From Nostoc sp. CMAA1605 (lineage in GTDB: Bacteria; Cyanobacteriota; Cyanobacteriia; Cyanobacteriales; Nostocaceae): DNA of 64,000 bases. The stretch spans positions 47,297 through 111,296 of the forward strand of contig NZ_PJIZ01000009.1 of assembly GCF_021596505.1 (NCBI RefSeq), in the 5' to 3' direction. How positions within the stretch are numbered: position 1 is the stretch's first letter; the number at the start of each line of letters is the position of its first letter. The notes below the pieces were generated by a model that was given only the letters and a program-made list of their open reading frames with translations, did no database searches and was not told where the DNA came from. Position numbers and translations under genes: made by a program. Shown here piece after piece: positions 26,436-37,300 of the stretch.

Positions 26436-27425
26436 CTAAGGTAAAACTAATTCTGTAATTAAAGCTGCATGATCAGAATTGGCATTACCTCCTGTATATG
26501 TTCTTACCACCTGAAAGTGTTTACTCACAAAGCAGTGGTCAATTGGAATATTCATTAATGGAATTAACCAATAGGGTAAATTAACATGAGTTGCCGGTCT
26601 AGGCCAGCTAGGTAAAATACCAAAACCTAAGCGAGTGTTATGTAACTTAGTTTTATGGACAAATCTACGGTAATAAGGCGACCAAGGTGTTAAATTAAAA
26701 TCTCCTGCTAAAATCAAGGGCTGATTTATATTTTGAATATATTCAGCGATAGCAGCTAATTGGAGATTGCGACTATGAAAAGTTGCCGGTTTGACTGGAA
26801 CTAATGGATGAGTACCAATAAATGTAATTAATTTGTTATCTATTGCTAAGTTTGCTACTAAATTATGTTTGGCTTTTTTATTGAAGTTATCAGCCCTAGC
26901 ATCTTGAATCGGAAACTTACTAAAAAGAGCCAACCCGCCGCCTGGACTTCTAAAACTATAGGGAAAACTGGGCTTTAACTGGGGCTGAATTATGGTAAAA
27001 GCTTGTTGATCAATCTCTAACAATAAGGCTATGTCAGCTTGGCTATCTGTAACTAAATCGACAATTTTATCTTGGGCTTGATTTTGAATATTTAAATTAA
27101 AAGATAAAATCCGTAACGGTTTAGCTGTATGAGTAGTGATTTGTTGATTGTGGGGTAAATACCAAGGCAATACTTCAACTAAATTAATGCCTAGTAATAA
27201 TATGGCAGTCAGAAATAATATTTTGTGCTTCAGATATCTAATTCGCCACAAAATAAATAAAATAATACTGGCTAACAATGATAAAATAAAATATTGGTAG
27301 CGAAAATGGCTAATTAACTCTAGTGGCCAAGACCAGGCAATGTAAGGAAATAATGACAGTAATCCTAAAATCACTAAAGTAGCGATCGCCACAATTAAGG
27401 CTATGCGTTGACTCATATAATTCAA
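26436..27425 (-). CDS. Endonuclease/exonuclease/phosphatase-fold membrane protein
   Basis: A 329-residue protein. Three hydrophobic segments span about residues 7-90 (IALIVAIATLVILGLLSLFPYI and others). The EEP domain follows from about residue 105: ILSFNLN, ADIALLLEIDQQ (catalytic Glu), GDFNLTPWSP (Asp/Asn pair) and NSDHAALITEL (terminal Asp-His). The fold covers DNases, sphingomyelinases and inositol phosphatases. The membrane-anchored version is common in bacteria, with no assigned substrate. It is a single gene, divergent from the secreted protein gene at 27566. Confidence 0.87.
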   Translation of the reverse strand: MNYMSQRIALIVAIATLVILGLLSLFPYIAWSWPLELISHFRYQYFILSLLASIILFILWRIRYLKHKILFLTAILLLGINLVEVLPWYLPHNQQITTHTAKPLRILSFNLNIQNQAQDKIVDLVTDSQADIALLLEIDQQAFTIIQPQLKPSFPYSFRSPGGGLALFSKFPIQDARADNFNKKAKHNLVANLAIDNKLITFIGTHPLVPVKPATFHSRNLQLAAIAEYIQNINQPLILAGDFNLTPWSPYYRRFVHKTKLHNTRLGFGILPSWPRPATHVNLPYWLIPLMNIPIDHCFVSKHFQVVRTYTGGNANSDHAALITELVLP

Positions 27426-27565
27426 GCACGTAAGTATTATCTATTAACATCAAGCACACTCACTTAATTTTCGGATAAGCAAAGAATGATCAAAATCAAT
27501 AAATGCCCTACCGGAAGGGGACAAAAAGTAGTTGAATAAGTACCAGTAACTCACCAAAAAAAATT

Positions 27566-28126
27566 TTGCTCATGAGAATTTGGGCTGCAACATTTTTATT
27601 TACTTCTTCTTTGCTGATGTCTGGGATAGTTGATCATCCCTCAGTTTTCGCCAACAACACCAAAACACCTTCTCAGTCGCAGTTAAACAAAATTCCACAG
27701 ATTGAAGTTAGTAAAGCTGAATTTGGCGTTGCCAAAATTGACTCCCAAGGCACATTTCACTTTACTCCTACCACAAAAGTGGTGCTAGAGGAAGGTAGTA
27801 AATATGGCTGGCGAATTCAATTGCAAAATGTTCAGGGTGAAGTCACATGGCGAGAAGTTATCCGATTACCCAAACCGCCAGAAACTTGGGCTACAGATAA
27901 CGGCGAAAACTTTAAATTATCACCTGATGGTACTGAGGCGATTTCCCATCGTACCCAGTTAGCTAAAAACGGAGTGATTGAAAATTTTTGGACGATCGCA
28001 CCTGGAGATCCCCCAGGTAAACATACAATACACGTATATGTTGATAACCGTCTTGTGGGTAATTTTGAATTTGAAATTTTACCGTCGGTAAAACAGGAGG
28101 TAGGAAGAGGACGGAAGAATAGGTAG
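27566..28126 (+). CDS. Secreted hypothetical protein, beta-rich
   Basis: A 186-residue protein. A signal peptide (TFLFTSSLLMSGIVDHPSVFA) is followed by a beta-strand-rich domain with WRIQLQNVQGEVTWREVIRL and a final Ig-like end, GKHTIHVYVDNRLVGNFEFE. It looks like an exported binding or structural domain. No named family is recognised. A strong hairpin at 28319-28350 probably ends the transcript. The basic tail GRGRKNR abuts heptamer repeats and may be a late extension. Confidence 0.7.
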   Translation: MLMRIWAATFLFTSSLLMSGIVDHPSVFANNTKTPSQSQLNKIPQIEVSKAEFGVAKIDSQGTFHFTPTTKVVLEEGSKYGWRIQLQNVQGEVTWREVIRLPKPPETWATDNGENFKLSPDGTEAISHRTQLAKNGVIENFWTIAPGDPPGKHTIHVYVDNRLVGNFEFEILPSVKQEVGRGRKNR

Positions 28127-28137
28127 AAGTCTTATAC

Positions 28138-28177
28138 CAATTCACAATTCGCAATTCGCCATTCGCAATTCGCAATT
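28138..28177. repeat. ATTCGCA heptamer repeat array
   Basis: About five tandem units of AATTCGC with minor variants. The same unit, in reverse complement, forms the array at 56082-56122. Confidence 0.75.
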
Positions 28178-28318
28178 AAAAAACTTAGATGCAGCAAAAC
28201 TTTCAGGGTTTACATCTGTATCAGGTTTTTCGTGAAATGGTATTACTAATTCTGGATTTTGAATTAAAAGCCTAGTGGCGTGTCAAGCCCTCAATCTACA
28301 AGGCTGGGTTGACTTAAG

Positions 28319-28358
28319 GAAACCCAACACCGATATCCATGTTGGGTTTCACCTTTTT
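28319..28358 (+). terminator. Rho-independent terminator
   Basis: GAAACCCAACA (28319-28329) pairs perfectly with TGTTGGGTTTC (28340-28350). ACCTTTTTCC follows. It ends the 27566 transcript; the stem could also stop the convergent FHA gene on the other strand. Confidence 0.75.
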
Positions 28359-28425
28359 CCACCCATTAGAGACGAAGATTGAACAAGAAAATAATCCAAA
28401 ATCCAAAATCGGTACAGTCAACAAT

Positions 28426-31068
28426 TTATGTACTCATTCCGCTTTTACGCTGGAGAACTTCTGTTGCTTTCTCCGCAGATAGTGGCCTATGAAAATAGAA
28501 ACCTTGGACATCTTCACAATGAATAGATTTTAAAAAGTCTATTTCCTCTTGTTTTTCCACTCCTTCGGCGGTGAGTTTTAAGCCCAAACTTCTACCCAAA
28601 GTCACAATAGCTTTGACAATATGGGCAACTCTAGTATCTGTTGTTAACTCGCGAATAAAAGAACTGTCAATTTTGAGGTTATGCAGTGGTAATAGTTGTA
28701 GTCTGGAGAGGGAAGAATGACCAGTACCAAAATCATCAATTGATAGATGTACCCCCATTGCTTCTAAATCGTAGAGTACCTTTTTGGTAAATTCTATATC
28801 CTCAATTGCGGTTGATTCAGTGATTTCCAACTCTAGATATTGTGGTTCTAGTCCTGTTTCTGCTAAGATTTGGGCGACTGTTTCCACTAAGTTGGGTTGG
28901 CGAAACTGTTTAGGCGATAGGTTAACAGCAATAATTAAAGGATTAAATCCGGCATCTTGCCAAGCGCGATTTTGTTGGCAAGCTGTTCTCAGTACCCATT
29001 CCCCAATCGTGACAATTAATCCGCTTTCTTCTGCTAGGGGAATAAAGACACTGGGTGCTACTATGCCCATTTCTGAATGTTGCCAGCGTAACAGTGCTTC
29101 CATGCCGGTAATTCGTTCGCTGCGGAGATTAATTTGGGGTTGATAGTAAACTGTGAATTCTCCTCGTTCTAGGGCATAGCGTAAATTTTTATCCAGATTT
29201 AAAATATCGGGAGTTTTGGCACTGAGGGATGTGGTGTAAAACTGATAGTTATTTCGCCCTTCATCTTTGGCATGATATAAGGCGGTATCGGCGTGCTGAA
29301 TTAAAGTTTCTGCATCAGGGCTATGTTCATCTAATAAAGCAATGCCCAAGCTAGCACTGACGTAAAGTTCATGGCCTTCTAAATAAAATACATTCTCAAA
29401 GGCTTTTAAAATTCTCCAGGCTACCTGGGTGACTTCTTCTAAAAAGTGAATTCGAGGCAGCAGAATCGTAAATTCATCTCCTCCCCAACGGGCAACGGTG
29501 TCGCCACTTCTGAGGGAGGTTTGTAATCTTTGGGCGACACTTTGCAACAAGCGATCGCCTAAAGTATGTCCTAAAGTATCATTAATAATTTTAAAGCGGT
29601 CTAAGTCTAAGAAAATTACGGCTAAACTTTCGTTAGAGCGTGTGGCATTGGCAAGGGCTTTTCCTAGTAGTTCATCAAATAGCAAGCGGTTGGGTAATCC
29701 AGTCAATAAGTCATGGAGGGCTTGATAGCGGATTTTTTCTTCTACCTGCTGACGTTGCCATGCACCGCTAATACTAGCTGCCATTGTTAACAGTGCAGAT
29801 TCTTCATGTTGAGACCAAATTCTTTCTTGGGTACAATCTGCTAATCCCAAGAAACCACAAAACTGCTCATCTAGGCGCAGGGGTACTAACAATAAGGATT
29901 GAATTCCGTCTCGCAGCAGTATTTCCTGTTCGTTAGCGGGGAAGTTTTTGGTAATCCCGTTAATTAGTTGTCCGTTAGATAGGACTGTATACCAACGTGA
30001 TAGGGCAGGTAACTCATAAAGTTGATTTTGCCAGTGGTGTCGGGAAGTGGGCAGAGGGAAACGCGTCCATTCACATTGCAGGCTGACGGCTATTTCCCCA
30101 GTGAGGGGATGAAAATGGTTTTTAAACAGATAAGCCCGATCCACTTTTGCTGCTTCACCTAAGACAGCTAAGGCTTTGTCTACCCCAGTTTCATAATCCA
30201 TTTCTCCCAGCAAGTAATTAGCTGCCCTAGCGACAGCTTCTAACAAGCGATCGCGTTGGTAAAGTTCCAGTTCGGCTTGTTTCTGCTCTGTAATATCTCT
30301 AATAATGTAAGTTCTAATTAAATCACTTTCCGCCAAAAAATGTACTGATTGTTCAAATACTTCCTGTCCAAATTGCACTTCTCGCACAAAGGAGTTAACT
30401 TTGCGGTTCTGTACCTCCGTTAATATCCCTTCCAGAATGGGGTGTTCTTTTCCCATCTCCCGGAGTCGCGGAAATTTAACTGTCGCCGCCGGATTTAGAT
30501 AGGTTAGGTTCCCTTCTAAATCAGTTTCAATAATGGGATTGGGAATCATCTCTGGAAAAGAAGCCAAACGCGCCAACGCTGCATCACTCGCCCCTTCAAA
30601 GTTTGGATCTACTACTAGGGTATGAAAAGGTGTGACGGGTTGGGACTGTTCGGTGAGGAAATCAGATAAATTGTCTGCATTAACTGATTCATTTAAGGCT
30701 TCTTCGGAAAGATTAGAAATCGCATAATACTTAGCTTGAGCCTGATTACTGCCAAAGTGGATAATGTCTCCGTGTCTAAGATTATGAGAGACGCATCTTT
30801 CCCCATTGACGATTAAACCATTGGTACTGCCTTGTCCTTTGAAGTTACCATCAATAATTCGGAAACCATATTGTTCAGTTCCTGGTACGGTGACGCGCAG
30901 TAAAATTGCGTGTTGCCTAGAAACTGAACGAGAGTAAAGGATAATGGCGTTACTGCTATGCCTTCCTATAGAGTATGTAGCTTCGTGCAGGATAATGGTA
31001 CGTTGCCCTTGTAAGTCTTGGACAACTAATAGATGACGTATTTTTTCTCTCTCGTTACCAGACATCAC
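28426..31068 (-). CDS. FHA-PAS-GAF-GGDEF-EAL cyclic-di-GMP enzyme
   Basis: An 880-residue cytoplasmic signalling protein. An FHA domain (YSIGRHSSNAIILYSRSVSRQH, about residues 25-110) would read phosphothreonine. A PAS (about 175-260) and a GAF (about 275-435) follow. The GGDEF domain (about 445-610) has an intact WGGDEFTIL active site, so diguanylate cyclase activity is likely. The EAL domain (about 625-870) has MEALLRW, ELEITES and IDDFGTGHSSL, so phosphodiesterase activity is also possible. An FHA domain at the front links c-di-GMP turnover to Ser/Thr kinases, several of which lie in this window. That link is inference. It has no TM segment and no operon partner. Confidence 0.92.
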   Translation of the reverse strand: MMSGNEREKIRHLLVVQDLQGQRTIILHEATYSIGRHSSNAIILYSRSVSRQHAILLRVTVPGTEQYGFRIIDGNFKGQGSTNGLIVNGERCVSHNLRHGDIIHFGSNQAQAKYYAISNLSEEALNESVNADNLSDFLTEQSQPVTPFHTLVVDPNFEGASDAALARLASFPEMIPNPIIETDLEGNLTYLNPAATVKFPRLREMGKEHPILEGILTEVQNRKVNSFVREVQFGQEVFEQSVHFLAESDLIRTYIIRDITEQKQAELELYQRDRLLEAVARAANYLLGEMDYETGVDKALAVLGEAAKVDRAYLFKNHFHPLTGEIAVSLQCEWTRFPLPTSRHHWQNQLYELPALSRWYTVLSNGQLINGITKNFPANEQEILLRDGIQSLLLVPLRLDEQFCGFLGLADCTQERIWSQHEESALLTMAASISGAWQRQQVEEKIRYQALHDLLTGLPNRLLFDELLGKALANATRSNESLAVIFLDLDRFKIINDTLGHTLGDRLLQSVAQRLQTSLRSGDTVARWGGDEFTILLPRIHFLEEVTQVAWRILKAFENVFYLEGHELYVSASLGIALLDEHSPDAETLIQHADTALYHAKDEGRNNYQFYTTSLSAKTPDILNLDKNLRYALERGEFTVYYQPQINLRSERITGMEALLRWQHSEMGIVAPSVFIPLAEESGLIVTIGEWVLRTACQQNRAWQDAGFNPLIIAVNLSPKQFRQPNLVETVAQILAETGLEPQYLELEITESTAIEDIEFTKKVLYDLEAMGVHLSIDDFGTGHSSLSRLQLLPLHNLKIDSSFIRELTTDTRVAHIVKAIVTLGRSLGLKLTAEGVEKQEEIDFLKSIHCEDVQGFYFHRPLSAEKATEVLQRKSGMST

Positions 31069-32269
31069 CCTGCCTCACACGCTCATGTCTTTAAATTTTT
31101 AAATTACAAAACTATATATAAATCTTATTTGACTACTGAATATACTGACTTTAGTAGGCAACAGGGAACAGTACGGAGTTTTATTCAACAAGTAAATGAA
31201 TTCTATAGATTACTTATATAGATTTCAATCGGTATTTAGCTGCAACTTATCGGAAAAGCTATCAGCCTGAAGTTACAACAGTCTGTGAGGAAACTGCTGT
31301 TTTTACTAATGGGACATTATGTATCAGTAATTTACTCATTGGCTAGCTAGTTTTATCATCATTAGTTTTGTCAATCTCTTACTCTTGAACAAACCAATTC
31401 TCTACCTTTAGCAGTTGAATAATCTTTAGTTTTTTGATTCTTGCCTGATTATACACTATAAAAATAAAAGATTGAAATTATACATGGTAACTTTACGGAA
31501 TTTTATTTTTCGACAATGTTTCATAATTCACGACTTATGATTGCTAGGATAAAATGCTCTCTAAATAGCAACTATACAATAAATAAAATATGCCTATTGT
31601 AAATACTACTGGAGATAGATTTCAGAAGCTCAAAACAGATGAATATACAGATTAATCTCATTTGAGATAAATGCAATTAGACTAGTTTATCACTTAAGTA
31701 GTTTGTCCTTATTTTTAGCTGCAATGTAAAGTTTATTTGTAAGTAACCTCACCTCAACCGTATTCATACTATTCAAACTCCCACGTTATCCTTTGGGAAA
31801 GAGTACAATCAACCCTGAAGGAGTGAATAAGTCCTATATCACTTGAGTATTGATGATATTGACCCTCAGAATTTTAGATTTTAAATTTTGCGGAAAGTCT
31901 GTAGCTTGCTTCCCCCAAGGTGCGGAGGTTTCCTGCGATTAGAACTTTCCACGACGGATTTTGGATTATTTTTGGCACAAGCCCCACCGTGGATGGAACA
32001 AATCTAAAATACTCGCTGCGCTGCGTCCGCTACTAAGACCGTCATTTATGGGTGCAGTCAATCTAAAATCCAAAATCTAAAATTGATTGACTGTTAACTT
32101 ATTAAACCTGAAACATGAGTTTTCAACAGATCATAAACTGGAGTAGTCATTGTCTAATTTAGACGCGAAAACTGCAAGATTTATTGAGAAGTTCATGAAG
32201 AATTAATGCAGTAAAAAATACTGTAATTGCAATTAGTAAGTAGACGTATAGGCACAGTTGTGTTGGCGA
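31069..32269. other. Long gene-free region with AAAATCT/AAAATCC repeats
   Basis: About 1.2 kb. A 62-codon frame at 31033-31221 overlaps the FHA gene start and is not credible. From about 31870 to 32090 there are AATCTAAAATCC-type short repeats around a GC-richer interspersed segment. No RNA gene or strong promoter could be recognised. Confidence 0.45.
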
Positions 32270-34105
32270 TTAAAAAGGACTATAAAGGACAGAAAAATAT
32301 AACCCATTTTCCTGCCAAGTGTTGGTTTGAGAGTCAACGGATACAAGAGGGATGCCCCAGTCTAGACGTGCAGTGAAGCGATCGCCTTGAAACCAACGCA
32401 AGCCCAACCCAACTGATGCTAAGGTATTAGGGTCAGGATTGCTGCGGGAATTATTCCAGGCTACCCCCAAATCAGCAAAAGGTACGATTTGCAACCCACC
32501 ACGAGATTGAGAGAAACGTAAAATAGGTATTTGCACTTCTGCGGAGGCAAAAGCACCATTATCAGACAGCAGAAAATCTTGACGATAACCCCGCACACTA
32601 TCAAGTCCACCGACACCAAACTGTTCTAAGGGTAACAAGGTGCGAGATGCTAACTGTGTATTGGCGCGTACTATTAATAAGGTGTCTGGTGCTAGTAACC
32701 TTGCCCATTGTGCTTGTCCCTGCCAAGAGAAAAATCGGCTATCAGGGGCATCTTGATTAACGGTGGCATTAAATGCACCTATACCGAGATTAAACTGCGA
32801 TCGCAAAGCAATGACTTGGCGATTATTGCGAGTCGTCCATTCTTGGAAAAAGCGTAACGCAGATATGCGCGTACTGCCGTTATCATCAGCACCCAAGGAA
32901 GGGAAGGGTATTCTAGCACCATCTATATAGGTAGCTTCACTTTCCCGGCGTGAAGCTGTCAGTCCCACAGCTAATTCTTGGGTAGGAGTTTGTATCAGGG
33001 GCTGACGGAATGTCAATTCATAGTAACGAGAAGCCGATTCAATATCGAGAATATTGAAGGGTTCTTCAATCACATTACTAGCGGAAGTCCCCACACTGAA
33101 ACTGATAGTGCCGTTGCGGGGATTGATTGGTAAAGTGTAGTTGAAATCAAAAGTGTCACTACCATCGGTATTGGCATAAGCTAAACTTAAACCATCTCCT
33201 AAACCCAATAGATTCGCTTCGTTAACTTGCAAGCGACGGCGAAAACTACCCACACTGGGGGAACGACCATTATCTAGGGCGATTTGAGTATTAAAAGTTC
33301 TGGCTTCCTTGATTTGCACTTGCAATAAACTCGTCCCTGGACGCGCACCAGCTGATAAATCTGCCGACAAATTGGCAATTAAGGGATTGAGTTGTAGGAT
33401 TTGCAGTGCTTCCAGTAACTTGTCTCGATTGAGGGGGGGTTGAGTGGCGATCGCTAACCGACTGCGGACATAATTAGGATTGAGTCGTCTGGTTCCAGTC
33501 ACCTGAATATCTTCTAATCTGCCTTCCACCACCTGAATTTTAATCACACCAGATTTAATGGCTTGGGGTGGAATGTAAGCACCAGAGGTAATGTAACCGT
33601 TGTTGACATATAATTCCGTGATTTTCGTCCGTGCCTGAAATAATTCGGCTAAAGTAATAGGTCTATTGGTAAATTCAGCCGTCACCTTGGCTAACTCTTC
33701 TGGACTAAACACAGTGCTACCAACCACCTCAAACCTTTCTACTGTAATGGTTTGAACAGTATTTACTGGTGGGGGTTGCTGTGGTTGCGTGTCGGGGGTA
33801 GGTTGGAGTAGTTGATCTGGTGATGGTAAAGGCTGTATAGGTTGGGTAGGAGGTAAATTAGGAGACACAGGTGGTTGAACATCCTGTGGTGGTGGTAACT
33901 GCTGTGACAAAAGTAACTCATCCCCAACCGGATAACTAAAAGATTGCGGAAGTCCCAAAGGTAGATTGTTTTCCTGATGATTTTGGAGAATCGTAGCTGA
34001 TGGTACATTTTCAACAGCTTGCGCCTTCATCACAGGTAAATCCACACCGCTAAGTAATGCCAAGATACTTAGAGTCAACCCTGATACTGTAAATGTTGGG
34101 GACAT
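32270..34105 (-). CDS. Two-partner secretion transporter, ShlB/FhaC/HecB family (TpsB)
   Basis: A 611-residue outer-membrane protein. A signal-like N-terminus and a Pro/Gln-rich linker (about residues 70-120) precede POTRA domains: VERFEVVGSTVFSPEELAKV near 125, then IKIQVVEGRLEDIQVTGTRR near 190. An Omp85-superfamily barrel follows to about 611, with the signature GLDSVRGYRQDF near 515. FhaC-type proteins export a large partner adhesin or cytolysin. No TpsA exoprotein lies next to it. The nearest plus-side region is gene-free, so its cargo, if any, is encoded elsewhere. Confidence 0.9.
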   Translation of the reverse strand: MSPTFTVSGLTLSILALLSGVDLPVMKAQAVENVPSATILQNHQENNLPLGLPQSFSYPVGDELLLSQQLPPPQDVQPPVSPNLPPTQPIQPLPSPDQLLQPTPDTQPQQPPPVNTVQTITVERFEVVGSTVFSPEELAKVTAEFTNRPITLAELFQARTKITELYVNNGYITSGAYIPPQAIKSGVIKIQVVEGRLEDIQVTGTRRLNPNYVRSRLAIATQPPLNRDKLLEALQILQLNPLIANLSADLSAGARPGTSLLQVQIKEARTFNTQIALDNGRSPSVGSFRRRLQVNEANLLGLGDGLSLAYANTDGSDTFDFNYTLPINPRNGTISFSVGTSASNVIEEPFNILDIESASRYYELTFRQPLIQTPTQELAVGLTASRRESEATYIDGARIPFPSLGADDNGSTRISALRFFQEWTTRNNRQVIALRSQFNLGIGAFNATVNQDAPDSRFFSWQGQAQWARLLAPDTLLIVRANTQLASRTLLPLEQFGVGGLDSVRGYRQDFLLSDNGAFASAEVQIPILRFSQSRGGLQIVPFADLGVAWNNSRSNPDPNTLASVGLGLRWFQGDRFTARLDWGIPLVSVDSQTNTWQENGLYFSVLYSPF

Positions 34106-34170
34106 TGATACATCATGCTACTAGAGTCTTTTGCCAAAGATACAACAAAATGTCCGTAAGACCAAGTCTT

Positions 34171-34322
34171 AGTCAATAGTCAATAGTCAATAGTCAATAG
34201 TCATTAGTCATTAGTCATTAGTCATTACTCAGCACTCAGCACTCAGCACTCAGCACGGGCTAAACGCCCCGCTACCGCTAACAGCACTCAGCACTCATTA
34301 CTCAGCACTCATCACTCATTTA
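34171..34322. repeat. Mixed heptamer repeat arrays
   Basis: Consecutive runs of AGTCAAT, AGTCATT and CAGCACT units, split by a GC-rich GGGCTAAACGCCCCGCTACCGC insert and followed by CATTACT/CATCACT units. It fills the gap between the TpsB gene start and the kinase gene end. Confidence 0.8.
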
Positions 34323-34335
34323 GTCTCTCAAGCTG

Positions 34336-37300
34336 CTAATTGGCTATTACAAAACTCTGAATACGATGAAAAATCTCTTCTATCTCTAGAATTAACTCAG
34401 TAATACCTCTATGTTCTTGCTTTTGAGCTAGTTGTTCTATTTGGTCAACAGCTGCATACATAGTTGTAGCACCTACATTGGCACTGGCACCTTTAATATG
34501 ATGAGCTTGTTGAGCTAATTGATGAAAATCATTAGTAGTAATCGCTAGTTTTATTAACTCTAAACGGGACTCGGTATCTTCAACAAATAACTGTAGAAGA
34601 TTCATGGAAAAGTCATGATCATTTTCAGAAATTTGCTGCAATTGCTGCCAATCAATTGGGATGTTTTCAATCTCAATTTTGGGTGTTTTTTCATCTGTAG
34701 GCTCTAATATTTCTTTCTTGGTGTTGGATAATACAACCTGACTCCAATGTTCTAATACTAAAGCCAAATTTTCTTTCATGACGGGCTTACTTAAATAATC
34801 ATCCATGCCAGCATCTAGACACATTTGTCTATCTTCTTTCATAGCATTAGCAGTCATGGCAATGATTACAGGACGACGATGATTAGCAAAGGCACTCTCT
34901 GGACGACGATGAATTTCTCTGGTTGTTTCTAAACCGTCGAGGACTGGCATTTGACAATCCATTAAAATCAAATCATAAGGCATTATTTCTAATAATTGTA
35001 AAACTTCTTGCCCATTCGCCGCCACATCAGCATTGTAACCGAGACTTTGAAGTTGTTTTAATGCTACTTTCTGATTAACTAAGTTATCCTCAGCTAGTAA
35101 AATTTTCACTTTCAAGGAACTTGTAGCACAATGATTGTTTTTTTGGTCTGTGTTGTTTATTTCTGGCTGCTGGTTGATAACTTTCAAATCTTGTCGTAAA
35201 ACTCCATCTTTATTCCCTAAAACCTTCATAATGATGTCAAAGAGCCGAGACGCTTTCACCGGTTTAACTAAATAAGCAGCAAAACCTATGTTTAATGCCT
35301 GATTTACTTCTTCTCGTTGATTAGTAGAAGTGAGCATAATTAAAGGTATTTCAGCAATAGCTAAGTTGGCCTTAATTTGTTTCCCCAAATCCAGACCATC
35401 TATACATGGCATCTGCATATCAATTAAGACCACATCATAAGGTTTGTTTTGTTGACAAGCTGCTATCATAGCCTTGATGGCAGCATCAGCACTCTCAGCT
35501 TGATCTACCTGCATTCCCCATCGGATAGCTTGATGGCAAATAATCTTACGATTGGTGGCATTATCATCAACGACTAATAAGCAGCGATCGCTCAATACAG
35601 GGTATTCATCAATACTAATAACAGGCTCTTGTTGCTGAGTGAAAGGAATCTCAAACCAAAATTTAGAACCCTCACCTAACTGACTCTCTACTCCAATTTC
35701 TCCTCCCATCAGGTTTACTAATTGCTTGCAGATAGCTAATCCCAAACCGGTGCCACCATACTGACGAGTATTAGAAGCATCAACTTGAGTAAATGGAGTA
35801 AACAATTTTCGTTGGTTTTCTTCGGTGATGCCAATACCAGTATCTGTAATCGTAAAGTAAATATTAGCTTTAGTAGCTGTTTGTAATGGAGTTTCATGCA
35901 CCATAGGTGAGCGCAATTGTGCGCGGATTATTACCTCTCCTGTGCTAGTAAATTTAATCGCGTTACCAACTAAGTTCATTAAAATTTGTCGCAGACGACC
36001 CGCATCTCCTTGTAGGTAAATAGGAACGTTAGATTCAATCAGAGCAGCAATTTCTAACCCTTTTTTATGAGCTTGAGGAGCTAATAAATTTAACACTTCT
36101 TCTAGACAAACAGATACATCAAAATTAAGATTTTCTAAAACCATTTCTCCTGATTCAAGTTTAGATAAATCTAAAATTTCGTTAATTAGGCTTAAAAGAG
36201 CATCACCGCTAATCCGAATTGTCTCCATGAAATCTTGCTGCATTTGGTTGAGAGGCGTTTCTAACATCAGGCCAGTCATCCCTAAGACAGCATTCATGGG
36301 AGTCCGAATTTCATGACTCATATTAGCTAAAAATGCACTTTTAGCTTGCGATGCTAATTCTGCTTGACTACGAGCCAGTTCTAGTTCTTTGCGCTGCATA
36401 ACTTCTGCTTCTAGCAGTTTAGCTTGAGCCAAGGCTATGCCTATTTGATTGGCTAACTCTCGCAAAAGTTCTATTTCCCAGTGAGTCCATTGACGTGGTT
36501 GACTACATTGATGAGCAACTAGCAGTCCCCAGAGTTCATGTTTATAAATAATAGGAACAACAAGATTAGCTTTGACAGCGAATCTTTGTAGTAATTCAAC
36601 GTGACAAGCTCGTATATTAGCCTGCTCAATGTTTTCAATAGTGCTTATTTGTCCTTGGCGATATTTTTGGAGATAATTCTCAGCAAAACAAGAATCAATA
36701 ATTCTTTGTCCTTTAATTATGGGAAAGCCTGGCAGTACGGCTTCTTGAACTGCAATTACAGAACCATCTATTTCTAAACGCAAAATTAATATTCGGTCTG
36801 CTTGAAGTACCTGTTGCACCTCTTTAACGCTAATTTCGAGAATTTCTTCAATTTGTAGAGACTCACGAATTTTTAGTGCTACATTACCTAGTAATTGCAA
36901 TCGCCTGTCTTGCCTTTGTAATTCTTGTTCTGATTGCTTACGTTGAATAAACTGACCCACCTGTTGACCGATGGAGTTCATGATTTTCACTAAATCTGGG
37001 TCATATTGCTGAATTTTGTGACTAAAGCAAGTAATCACACCCAAAACCTTCTGCCCATTACGAATGGGAAAACCAAAAGCACCATGTAGTCCAACTTGTG
37101 CCGCCATCTCATGTCGCAAAAAGCTGTCATCATCAACAACATCCACTAGCCAAATAGGTTCCCTACTACTCCAAACTCGGCCGGGTAGTCCCATCTCGGA
37201 GGCAAATGTGATTTTCTGAGTTAGTGTTTTGAACTCTTCGATATCCAAAGTTGGTTGATGCCACATCTGGGAAAAGGCCAGTATATTAGTCTGCTCATTT

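Noticed and set aside
31033..31221. 62-codon plus-strand frame
   Set aside because: It overlaps the start of the FHA gene on the other strand and has no supporting signals.
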